From Streptomyces violascens (GTDB taxonomy: Bacteria > Actinomycetota > Actinomycetes > Streptomycetales > Streptomycetaceae): DNA of 64,000 nt. The notes below the pieces were generated by a model. That model saw only the letters and a list, made by a program, of their open reading frames with translations, did no database searches and was not told the DNA's origin. The translations under genes and the position numbers were made by a program. The stretch lies in contig NZ_BMUA01000006.1 of the NCBI RefSeq assembly GCF_014649955.1, positions 248,001 to 312,000 of the forward strand. The letters are read 5' to 3'. Every line of letters starts with the position of its first letter. Position 1 is the first letter of the stretch. Positions 7,547 to 15,639 of the stretch are shown piece after piece.

Positions 7547-9910
7547 CTACTTCTTAGTGTTCTCCTTCTGTTTCTTAGTGTTCTTCGTCGCGTCGGGCGC
7601 CGGTTCCGGCTTCCTGAACCCGATGTCCTGGAAGTGCGGGGCGGCGAATCCGAAGGCCCCGGCATTGGCCACATTCGGCTTCACGGCGACCAGCTGCGGA
7701 CGCTGGTAGAGGGGAATCGAGCCGGCCGCCGCCCAGATCCTGGCGTCGGCCTTCTGGACGAGGTCGCGGGCCTCGTCCTCGTCGAGCTCGGCGGCCGCCT
7801 GCTCGAAGAGCTGGTCGATGTGGTCGGTACCGACCCGGCTGTAGTTCTGTTCGACGAGCAGCGAGCCGTCGGCGGCCGGCTCCGGCTTGGCGAAGATCGG
7901 CCGGTCGTCGGTGGCCGGGTAGGCGGTGCCGGGCCACGAGTACAGGGCCAGGTCGAAGTCGCCGGACGCGATGTGGTCCTTGAAGTAGCTGTCGTCGGCG
8001 ACCTTGACGATCTCGGTGTTGATGCCGACGGACTTCAGCTCGGCCGCGATCCGGTCGCCGATGGTGCGCAGCGCCTGCGAGCCGGGCCCCGCGGGCAGCA
8101 CGAAGCGCAGGGTGAGCGGCTTGCCGTCCTTGCCGAGCGGGCCGCCCTGCGGCGCGGGGGCCGCGGTGCCCTTCGGGGCGTACGCACCGGGGGCGCCGCC
8201 CTTGGGCCGCGCTTCGGTCTTGGTGTTCTTGTCGGCGGCCTTCTTGCCCTGCTCGGCGGGCTCGGTGTCGAAGATGCGGGCCTGCTTGAGCAGCGCGGCG
8301 CTCTGGACGGCGGCGGAGCGGGCCGGGGTGAGCCCGTACGTACCGGACCCGGTGCTGCCGGGCTTGTCGTCGCCGACGATGTAGGTGCCCTCGTCGTTGG
8401 GGTGGTTCCCGGTGGCGGGGTGGGTCGCGGCCGCCAGGCGCTTGCCGTCGTCGGAGTCCTCGCCGTCGGACTCGCTGCCCGCCTTGGCGGGCACCTGCTT
8501 CGGCTTCATCCGGGCGCCGTCGGTCGTCCACCCGGCATCCGCGAGCAGCGCCCGCGCCTCCTTCTCGTCATGGCTGCCCAGCGCGTCGCTGCTGTCGGTG
8601 TACGCGTCCTGGCCGGCCAGGGCCAGGTGGCTGCCGGGGGGCTTGGCGGGCAGGCCGAGCGGCTTGAGGACCTCCTCGGCGAGCTCCTGGCGGTTCAGCG
8701 CGCGGGCGACCGCCCGCCGGACCCGCTCGTCGGCCAGCGGCCCGGAGGCGCCGTTGAGGGCGAGCTGGGTGTAGGCGGGTTCCAGGGTCTTGCGGATGGC
8801 GAAGCCACGCAGCCCGGCCTGTTCCTTGGCGTACTTCTCGACGGCGGCCCGGCTCTCCTTGCGGGCCTCCTGCTCCGCCTCGGCCTTTTCTTCCTCGCCG
8901 CTGTGGGCGATCGCCCAGGAGCGCAGCGCGGAGGCGGGCGTGATCGCGGCGGCCGGCCCGTGGGTGACGGCCTGGCCCTTGTCGCGTTCGGCGAGGGTGA
9001 TGCGGTCGGCGTCCGCGCGGTCGATCTCGGCCATGTCGACGGTGCCGGCGGCCAGGGCCGCGGCCCGCTTGTCGCGCGGCACGGCCTGCAGGACCAGGGT
9101 GTCGAGCTTGGCCGGATGCCCCCACCAGCGCGGGTTGCGCTCCAGGGTGACGGCGCCCTTGGCGCGGTCGGCCTCCTTGAGCCGGAAGGCCCCCGCGGTC
9201 GCCTTCAGCTTCGTACGGGCGCCGTCGTTGAAGGAGTCGGGGGTGCCCGTGACGTCCTTCGGGTAGAGGGGGCTGAACAGGGAGCGCCAGTCGGCGTACG
9301 GCTTGGCGAAGGTGACCTTGACCTCCAGGTCGTTGGCACCCTTCTCGATCTTCTCGATGCGCTCGTACCCGGCGTTGCGCGCGGTCCAGTACGCCGAGTC
9401 CTTGCCGCTGAGCGCGCGCCACTGGGCGACGAAGTCGGGGGCGCCGATCTCGCGGCCGTCGCTCCACACCGCCTTCTGGTTGAGCTTGTAGAGCACGACC
9501 TGCTTGGGCTCGCGCTGGACGACCTCGGCGGACTCCAGGTAGTCGGCGTTGCGCTGCGGCCGGCCCCGCTCGTCCAGCGTGAACAGCGCGGGCAGCACGG
9601 CCTGGGCGACGCGCTGGGTCGCGGTGTCGGCATCGGCCTGGAAGGTGTTGAGCGTCTCGGGCATCGCGTCGACGGCCCACTTCAGGGTGCCCCCGTCGGC
9701 GACTTGCTGCCGCTCCGCGACCGCGATGTCCTGGGGCGCGGCTCCGGCCTCGGTCCCGCTGTCGGCTGAGCCGCAGCCGGTCAGCAGCACGGGGAGCACG
9801 AGCGCCCCGGTGGTCAGGAGCGCGATGGAGCGCGCCCGGACGGAGGCCGCGGTCCGGATCGCCGTGACGATCCGGGGCGCCCTCCCGTTCGGGTCACCGA
9901 CGTGGGACAT
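7547..9910 (-). CDS. Long ABC transporter family substrate-binding lipoprotein
   Basis: A 787-residue solute-binding lipoprotein of the SBP_bac_5 type. A hydrophobic signal (about residues 28-45) ends in VLLTGC with lipidated Cys46. The domain starts with the typical VDAMPETLNTFQADADTATQ segment. The protein is about 200 residues longer than usual; the excess lies in a Lys/Glu/Gly/Pro-rich stretch at about residues 470-600 that interrupts the fold, and it ends with a repeated KNTKK/ENTKK tail. GAGGT precedes the ATG at 9910. No permease or ATPase genes adjoin it, so it either works with a transporter encoded elsewhere or acts as an orphan receptor. Confidence 0.9.
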   Translation of the reverse strand: MSHVGDPNGRAPRIVTAIRTAASVRARSIALLTTGALVLPVLLTGCGSADSGTEAGAAPQDIAVAERQQVADGGTLKWAVDAMPETLNTFQADADTATQRVAQAVLPALFTLDERGRPQRNADYLESAEVVQREPKQVVLYKLNQKAVWSDGREIGAPDFVAQWRALSGKDSAYWTARNAGYERIEKIEKGANDLEVKVTFAKPYADWRSLFSPLYPKDVTGTPDSFNDGARTKLKATAGAFRLKEADRAKGAVTLERNPRWWGHPAKLDTLVLQAVPRDKRAAALAAGTVDMAEIDRADADRITLAERDKGQAVTHGPAAAITPASALRSWAIAHSGEEEKAEAEQEARKESRAAVEKYAKEQAGLRGFAIRKTLEPAYTQLALNGASGPLADERVRRAVARALNRQELAEEVLKPLGLPAKPPGSHLALAGQDAYTDSSDALGSHDEKEARALLADAGWTTDGARMKPKQVPAKAGSESDGEDSDDGKRLAAATHPATGNHPNDEGTYIVGDDKPGSTGSGTYGLTPARSAAVQSAALLKQARIFDTEPAEQGKKAADKNTKTEARPKGGAPGAYAPKGTAAPAPQGGPLGKDGKPLTLRFVLPAGPGSQALRTIGDRIAAELKSVGINTEIVKVADDSYFKDHIASGDFDLALYSWPGTAYPATDDRPIFAKPEPAADGSLLVEQNYSRVGTDHIDQLFEQAAAELDEDEARDLVQKADARIWAAAGSIPLYQRPQLVAVKPNVANAGAFGFAAPHFQDIGFRKPEPAPDATKNTKKQKENTKK

Positions 9911-10233
9911 GGCTTGTACCTCTTCGTCAGATTTGTGGGACTCGATGCCATTTCGCGATGATCACACCTATCCCAGCCACTGAAGAGGACGGGCCCGCCG
10001 CCCCGGCGGCGACACGGCGCAGCGGGCCCCGAACCCCACCCGTGCGGCCGAACGCACCCGCGAACACGGCCGCCCCCGGCCGGCCTCGTTTCGAACACCG
10101 GCCCTATAGGGGGCGCGCCTCGATTCCGCAACCCCACAACGTCGTGCACGCACCTTCACAACCGCGCATGTGAGGCGCGACACTCTCAGGCGCATGAACA
10201 TTGCCACCCGCTCCGGCGAAAGGCAGGCAAGTC
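9911..10233. other. Divergent promoter region, no gene
   Basis: A gap of 323 bases between divergent genes. It holds an 8-bp inverted repeat GGGCCCGC (9991-9998)/GCGGGCCC (10022-10029) with an inner GCCG/CGGC stem. Nothing protein-coding is convincing. Promoters for the lipoprotein gene and for the small coiled-coil/sdh operon are expected here, but I cannot point to clear -10/-35 boxes. Confidence 0.4.
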
Positions 10234-10527
10234 ATGTCCCTGCAGGACGAGTTGACGGCGGCTCAGCGCTGCCTGGACGACCTCGTGAAGAGCCTCGGGC
10301 GACTGGAGAAACAGGTCGGGCACGGCCTGGAGATCAGGCGGGTGAAGACCGACGCCGACCATCTGCGCGAGAGCCTCGCGCTGCTCCGCGAGACGGCTCC
10401 CGGCGCCACGGCGCCACGGCCCGACCTGGTCACCATCCCCGACACCCCGTACGACACCTCGCTCTGGACCGATGCGGACGACGAAGGGCTCGGGAGCACC
10501 CGGTCCCGCGGCCGACGCGCCCCCTGA
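10234..10527 (+). CDS. Small hypothetical protein, helical N-terminus
   Basis: A 97-residue soluble protein. The first 65 residues (MSLQDELTAAQRCLDDLVKS onward) are strongly helical with heptad-like leucines and could form a coiled coil; the rest is proline-rich and acidic (PRPDLVTIPDTPYDTSLW). The start at 10234 is chosen because AAAGGCAGG lies seven bases before it and it gives a sensible amphipathic start. It sits 18 bases before the membrane subunit of succinate dehydrogenase and is probably co-transcribed. No function can be assigned. Confidence 0.75.
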   Translation: MSLQDELTAAQRCLDDLVKSLGRLEKQVGHGLEIRRVKTDADHLRESLALLRETAPGATAPRPDLVTIPDTPYDTSLWTDADDEGLGSTRSRGRRAP

Positions 10528-10545
10528 CTTCCACTGGAGCCACTC

Positions 10546-11376
10546 TTGGCCACAGGCACGGAACCCTCTCCCCCGGCGGGGACCGGCACCGGCGTCCACG
10601 ACGCCTCGCGCGCCGCCATCGCGCCCCGCCATCTGCGCACCGACCGCTGGTGGCTGGCGCCGGCCGTGACCGCCGCGGGGCTGCTCGCCTTCATCGCGTA
10701 CTCGACCTGGCGGGCGTTCGCGAATGCGGACTACTACCACGCGCCCTATGTCTCGCCGTTCTACTCCCCGTGCCTCGCCGACAACTGCGCACCCATGCGG
10801 CACGGCCCCAACGCGGAGATCTTCGGCAGCTGGTGGGGCCTGTCCCCCGCGCTCCTCATCCTGATCTTCCCGCTCGGCTTCCGGCTGACCTGCTACTACT
10901 ACCGCAAGGCGTACTACCGGGGCTTCTGGGCCTCGCCGCCCGCCTGCGCGGTGGCCGAGCCGCACAAGAAGTACTCGGGCGAGACCCGCTTCCCGCTCAT
11001 CCTGCAGAACGTCCACCGGTACTTCTTCTACTTCGCGGTCCTGGTCGCCGGCGTCCTGACGTACGACACGGTGCTCTCGTTCCGCGACGAGCACTACCGG
11101 TGGGGCCACATGGGGCTCGGCAGTCTGGTGTTCCTGGTCAACATCGCGCTGATCTGGACGTACACCCTGTCCTGCCACTCCTGCCGGCACATCATCGGCG
11201 GCCGGCTGCGGCACTTCTCCAAGCATCCGGTGCGCTACCGGCTCTGGGGCTGGGTCGGAAAGCTGAATGAGCGTCACATGCTGCTCGCCTGGGCGTCGTT
11301 GATCAGTGTCGCGCTCGCCGACTTCTACGTGTACCTGCTCGCCACCGGGGCGTTCGACGATCCGAGGTTCTTCTAG
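10546..11376 (+). CDS. Succinate dehydrogenase/fumarate reductase membrane anchor
   Basis: A 276-residue membrane protein with five hydrophobic segments. It lies directly before the flavoprotein and iron-sulfur subunit genes. The arrangement anchor-SdhA-SdhB and the size of about 275 residues match the single-anchor actinobacterial Sdh1 type (as in Mycobacterium Rv0249c). Candidate haem-ligand histidines are seen in VHRYFFYF and in CHSCRHIIGG. The start is TTG at 10546 with GGAG ten bases before it. It would hold the enzyme in the membrane and pass electrons to menaquinone. Family assignment rests on context and topology. Confidence 0.88.
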   Translation: MATGTEPSPPAGTGTGVHDASRAAIAPRHLRTDRWWLAPAVTAAGLLAFIAYSTWRAFANADYYHAPYVSPFYSPCLADNCAPMRHGPNAEIFGSWWGLSPALLILIFPLGFRLTCYYYRKAYYRGFWASPPACAVAEPHKKYSGETRFPLILQNVHRYFFYFAVLVAGVLTYDTVLSFRDEHYRWGHMGLGSLVFLVNIALIWTYTLSCHSCRHIIGGRLRHFSKHPVRYRLWGWVGKLNERHMLLAWASLISVALADFYVYLLATGAFDDPRFF

Positions 11377-11378
11377 AC

Positions 11379-13307
11379 ATGACACAACTCGAACGGCAGC
11401 AGTGGGACGTCGTCGTGGTGGGCGCGGGCGGGGCGGGCCTGCGGGCCGCCATCGAGGCGCGCGAGCGGGGCGCCCGCACGGCGGTGATCTGCAAGTCCCT
11501 CTTCGGCAAGGCGCACACCGTCATGGCCGAGGGAGGCATCGCGGCCTCCATGGGCAACGTGAACTCCGGCGACAACTGGCAGGTCCACTTCCGCGACACC
11601 ATGCGCGGCGGCAAGTTCCTGAACCAGTGGCGCATGGCGGAGCTGCACGCCCGCGAAGCCCCCGAACGCGTATGGGAGTTGGAGACCTGGGGCGCCCTGT
11701 TCGACCGCACGGCGGACGGCCGGATCTCGCAGCGCAACTTCGGCGGCCACGAGTACCCGCGCCTCGCCCACGTCGGCGACCGTACGGGCCTGGAGCTCAT
11801 CCGCACTCTGCAGCAGAAGATCGTCAGTCTTCAGCAGGAGGACAAGAAGGAGTTCGGGGACTACGAGGCCCGCCTGAAGGTCTTTCAGGAATGCACCGTC
11901 ACCAGGGTGTTGAAGGAGGACGAGCGCGTCTCGGGCGCCTTCTGCTACGAGCGCGAGAGCGGCCGCTTCTTCGTCCTGGAGGCCCCCGCGGTCGTGCTCG
12001 CGACCGGCGGCATCGGCAAGTCGTTCAAGGTGACGTCCAACTCCTGGGAGTACACCGGCGACGGGCACGCGCTCGCGCTGCTCGCCGGGGCGCCGCTCCT
12101 GAACATGGAGTTCGTGCAGTTCCACCCCACGGGCATGGTCTGGCCGCCGTCGGTCAAGGGGATCCTGGTCACCGAGTCGGTGCGCGGCGACGGCGGGGTG
12201 CTCAGGAACTCCGAGGGCAAGCGCTTCATGTTCGACTACGTGCCGGACGTCTTCAAGGAGAAGTACGCGGAGTCCGAGGAGGAGGGCGACCGCTGGTACG
12301 AGGACCCGGACCACAACCGCCGCCCGCCCGAGCTGCTCCCCCGCGACGAGGTCGCCCGAGCCATCAACGCCGAGGTCAAGGCGGGCCGCGGCACCCCGCA
12401 CGGCGGCGTCTTCCTGGACGTCTCCACGCGCATGCCCGCCGAGGTGATCCGGCGCCGGCTGCCGTCCATGTACCACCAGTTCAAGGAGCTGGCGGACGTG
12501 GACATCACGGCCGAGGCGATGGAGGTCGGGCCGACCTGTCACTACGTGATGGGCGGCATCGCGGTCGAGTCCGACACCGCGGCGGCCCGCGGCGTGCCCG
12601 GCCTGTTCGCGGCCGGCGAGGTCGCGGGCGGCATGCACGGCTCCAACCGGCTCGGCGGGAACTCGCTCTCCGACCTGCTGGTCTTCGGCCGGCGGGCCGG
12701 GCTGCACGCCGCCGAGTACGCGGCCTCGCTCGCCGCGCGCCCCGCCGTGGACGAGATCCAGATCGACACGGCGGCCGCGGAGGCCCTGCGCCCGTTCAGC
12801 GCCGAGGCTCCCGAGGACGGCTCGCCCGTCGAGAACCCGTACACCCTGCACCAGGAGCTCCAGCAGGCCATGAACGACCTGGTCGGCATCATCCGCCGGG
12901 AGGGCGAGATGCACCAGGCGCTGCGCAAGCTCGCCGAGCTGCGCATGCGGGCGCGGCGGGCCGGGGTCGAGGGGCACCGCCAGTTCAACCCGGGCTGGCA
13001 CCTCGCGCTCGACCTGCGCAACATGCTGCTCGTGAGCGAGTGCGTGGCGCGGGCCGCCCTTGAGCGCACCGAGAGCCGCGGCGGCCACACCCGCGAGGAC
13101 TGGCCGTCGATGGACCGCGCCTGGCGCCGGGTGAACCTGCTCTGCCACCTCGCCGACCCCACCGAGGGCCTGGCCCCGCCCGACTCCGAGCGCGGCCAGA
13201 TCAGGCTGGTGCGCGAGGAGACCGACCCCATCCGTGCCGATCTGCTCTCCCTCTTCGAGAAGGAGGAGCTGGTCAAGTACCTCGCCGAAGAGGAGCTGTA
13301 CGAGTGA
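11379..13307 (+). CDS. sdhA: Succinate dehydrogenase flavoprotein subunit
   Basis: A 642-residue FAD-binding subunit. The dinucleotide-binding motif VVVGAGGAGLRAAIEARERG lies near residues 11-30, the FAD-attachment region HTVMAEGGIAASMGN near 48-62, the HPTG substrate-site motif near 250, and GSNRLGGNSL near 423. It oxidises succinate to fumarate (or the reverse) in the cytoplasm-facing head of the complex. It starts three bases after the anchor gene's stop and overlaps sdhB by 4 bases (GTGA), so the three subunits are translationally linked. Confidence 0.97.
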   Translation: MTQLERQQWDVVVVGAGGAGLRAAIEARERGARTAVICKSLFGKAHTVMAEGGIAASMGNVNSGDNWQVHFRDTMRGGKFLNQWRMAELHAREAPERVWELETWGALFDRTADGRISQRNFGGHEYPRLAHVGDRTGLELIRTLQQKIVSLQQEDKKEFGDYEARLKVFQECTVTRVLKEDERVSGAFCYERESGRFFVLEAPAVVLATGGIGKSFKVTSNSWEYTGDGHALALLAGAPLLNMEFVQFHPTGMVWPPSVKGILVTESVRGDGGVLRNSEGKRFMFDYVPDVFKEKYAESEEEGDRWYEDPDHNRRPPELLPRDEVARAINAEVKAGRGTPHGGVFLDVSTRMPAEVIRRRLPSMYHQFKELADVDITAEAMEVGPTCHYVMGGIAVESDTAAARGVPGLFAAGEVAGGMHGSNRLGGNSLSDLLVFGRRAGLHAAEYAASLAARPAVDEIQIDTAAAEALRPFSAEAPEDGSPVENPYTLHQELQQAMNDLVGIIRREGEMHQALRKLAELRMRARRAGVEGHRQFNPGWHLALDLRNMLLVSECVARAALERTESRGGHTREDWPSMDRAWRRVNLLCHLADPTEGLAPPDSERGQIRLVREETDPIRADLLSLFEKEELVKYLAEEELYE

Positions 13308-14074
13308 GTACGTACGATGCGAGCTTCCGGGTCTGGCGGGGCGACACCGGCGGCGGTGAGCTCACCGACTTCACGGTCGAGGTGAACGACGGCGAGGTGG
13401 TCCTCGACATCATCCACCGCCTCCAGGCGACCCAGGCCCCCGACCTCGCGGTCCGCTGGAACTGCAAGGCGGGCAAGTGCGGTTCGTGCAGCGCGGAGAT
13501 CAACGGGCGGCCGCGGCTGATGTGCATGACGAGGATGTCGGTGTTCGACCCGGCGGATGTGATCACGGTAACTCCCTTGCGGGCGTTCCCCGTTGTACGG
13601 GACCTCGTCACGGACGTGGGGTTCAACTACACGAAGGCGCGGGAGGTGCCGGCGTTCGTGCCGCCCAAGGGGGTGGCGCCGGGCGAGTACCGGATGCAGC
13701 AGATCGACGTGGAACGCTCGCAGGAGTTCCGCAAGTGCATCGAGTGCTTCCTGTGCCAGGACACCTGCCATGTGGTGCGCGACCACGAGGAGAACAAGGG
13801 CGCTTTCGCGGGCCCGCGCTTCCTGATGCGCGTCGCGGAGCTCGACATGCACCCGCTGGACGCGGCGTCCGAGGCGGGCCTGGACCGCAAGGCGACCGCC
13901 CAGGACGAGCACGGGCTCGGCTACTGCAACATCACCAAGTGCTGTACGGAGGTCTGCCCCGAGCACATCAAGATCACCGACAATGCGCTGATCCCGCTGA
14001 AGGAACGGGCGGCGGACCGCAAGTACGACCCGCTGGTGTGGCTGGGAAGCCGGATCCGACGCCGCGACTCCTGA
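13304..14074 (+). CDS. sdhB: Succinate dehydrogenase iron-sulfur subunit
   Basis: A 256-residue subunit with three iron-sulfur clusters. The [2Fe-2S] site is WNCKAGKCGSCSAEI near residues 50-64 with a downstream Cys in RLMC; the [4Fe-4S] and [3Fe-4S] sites use CIECFLCQDTC and CNITKCCTEVCPEHI. The start is a GTG overlapping the sdhA stop. It relays electrons from FAD to the membrane anchor. All ligand cysteines are present. Confidence 0.97.
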   Translation: MSTYDASFRVWRGDTGGGELTDFTVEVNDGEVVLDIIHRLQATQAPDLAVRWNCKAGKCGSCSAEINGRPRLMCMTRMSVFDPADVITVTPLRAFPVVRDLVTDVGFNYTKAREVPAFVPPKGVAPGEYRMQQIDVERSQEFRKCIECFLCQDTCHVVRDHEENKGAFAGPRFLMRVAELDMHPLDAASEAGLDRKATAQDEHGLGYCNITKCCTEVCPEHIKITDNALIPLKERAADRKYDPLVWLGSRIRRRDS

Positions 14075-14081
14075 CGAGCCG

Positions 14082-15128
14082 TCAACTCTGAGGCCGGCCC
14101 CAGCCCTTTCGATAAGCGGCCCAGTCCTCATCGCGCTCGGCGAAGTCGACGTACAGGGCGACACCGAAGTGCTGGCGGTGGCGGTCGGTGCGGGCCAGGC
14201 CCAGGCGGGCCCCGCGCACGGCCGCCTCGACCGTCTCGGCGGAGCCGTGGTGGGACATGCTCTCGTCGTCGTAGAAGGGGAGCCCCATCAGCAAGTCCGT
14301 CTGCTTCGGGGTGACTTGGAGGGCGAGTGCGGTCTGGCGGGCGACGTAACCGCCGTACAGGCTCTGCACGGGCATCGCCGTGTCGTACGACATCACGGCG
14401 ATCTGGTCGACGCGGCGGGCCACCTGCCCGAAGTAGGCCTGTGCCCACCACTTGCCGTGGCCGGTGAGGCTTTCGGCCGCGGAGTGCAGGGCGGGCAGCG
14501 GGTCTATCTGGTGCGCGGCCACGGACAGCACGGCGCCGCGGGGCCGGGTGAGCGCGTGCAGCGAGTCGAGCAGGGCGAGGTAGTTCCTGTCGCCCGAGGG
14601 GAGCGGTTCCAGGTCGAAGTGGACGCCGTCGAAGTGGGCGTCGTCGAGGACTTGGCGGGCGGTCGTGACGACGGCGGCGCGGGTGGCGGGGTTGCCCAGC
14701 CGCAGCCCGACGGGGCCCTCACTGGCCAGCTGGTCCCCCAGCCAGGCCTGCACCCGGACGTCCGGGAGCCTGCGATGCACGCCCTCCACCAGCCAGCGGG
14801 CCTTCGGGTAGCGGGTGGCGGGGAGGGTGCCGTCGTGGTCGAGGGGGCCGGTGTGCACGAAGAGGTCCTTGATGCCGCTGCCGCGGAGCTTGGCCGTGAA
14901 GGCGTCGAGGTCCTTGTCGTTCTTGCGGCCGTCGACCCAGGCGTGTCCGAGCCAGTACGCGTCCCGGCCGCGGGTGCGGGTGTCCTCGCCGGGGGCGCCG
15001 GCGTACTGGGCGCGGAGTGCCACTCCGGCGGCGGCGAGGGTGACGACCACGACCAGGGTGGTGGCGAGCAGGGTGCGCCGCGTCCACCGGCCTCCGCGAC
15101 CGCCCCACCACCTGCGTATCCCGCCCAC
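14082..15128 (-). CDS. Membrane-anchored GH18-like (chitinase-fold) protein
   Basis: A 348-residue protein with an Arg/Gly/Trp-rich N-terminus and one hydrophobic segment (about residues 19-40) that is a signal anchor or uncleaved signal. The central motif FDGVHFDLEPLP matches the catalytic DxxDxDxE-like strand of the glycoside hydrolase 18 fold, with Glu in the expected place, and the C-terminal SYDTAMP resembles the SYD strand of the same barrel. It starts at GTG 15128 after GGGGGAGA. Substrate is unknown; it could act on a glycan of the envelope. It converges on sdhB with seven bases between the stops. Confidence 0.7.
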   Translation of the reverse strand: MGGIRRWWGGRGGRWTRRTLLATTLVVVVTLAAAGVALRAQYAGAPGEDTRTRGRDAYWLGHAWVDGRKNDKDLDAFTAKLRGSGIKDLFVHTGPLDHDGTLPATRYPKARWLVEGVHRRLPDVRVQAWLGDQLASEGPVGLRLGNPATRAAVVTTARQVLDDAHFDGVHFDLEPLPSGDRNYLALLDSLHALTRPRGAVLSVAAHQIDPLPALHSAAESLTGHGKWWAQAYFGQVARRVDQIAVMSYDTAMPVQSLYGGYVARQTALALQVTPKQTDLLMGLPFYDDESMSHHGSAETVEAAVRGARLGLARTDRHRQHFGVALYVDFAERDEDWAAYRKGWGRPQS

Positions 15129-15307
15129 GCCTGCGTCTCCCCCTCGGATGCCCTGCCCCCCAGATTAGCTGGCGGGGGCGGGCCATCGGTGGCCGGTCGC
15201 GCCCGCGCGCGGAGTCGCACAGTCCCGCTGTCCCGCGCGCCTGGCGGGATGCGGTGCAGGGGCGCTTTCCGGTCGCCAGGGTTCTGTTTCGGCCATACGC
15301 TCGGAGC

Positions 15308-15577
15308 GTGACGCCGCCCGTCGGAAGAGCCCGGCGCCGTGCCGCCCTGGGCACGTTCGCCGCTCTGTGCTGGAGCCTGCTCTGCGCCGCTCCCGCCCTC
15401 GCCAACAGCACCCACGAATCCGGGAGTTCGGCCAGTGATCTCGTGCTGCCCGTGGTCGTGGTCGTCGTGGCGGCCGCGTCGGCCGCGTACGCCCACCTGA
15501 AGCGAAAGCGCCGAACCCACACCCGCACCACCCCCGGCCAGGGCCACCCACCACCCGGAACACCTCCAACCCCCTAG
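15308..15577 (+). CDS. Small secreted or membrane-anchored protein
   Basis: An 89-residue protein starting at GTG 15308. It has a basic start, a hydrophobic signal sequence ending in APALA, a short Ser-rich segment, a second hydrophobic stretch of about 18 residues rich in Val/Ala and a basic Pro/Thr-rich tail. This is the pattern of a small protein exported through Sec and held by a C-terminal membrane helix. No family is recognised. The gene stands alone between two leftward genes. Confidence 0.55.
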   Translation: MTPPVGRARRRAALGTFAALCWSLLCAAPALANSTHESGSSASDLVLPVVVVVVAAASAAYAHLKRKRRTHTRTTPGQGHPPPGTPPTP

Positions 15578-15639
15578 GCAAGGGCGCGGGAAGCCCTGCG
15601 AGCCCGGCCCGAGCCCCTCCGGCGTTCGAGGAGACGGGG

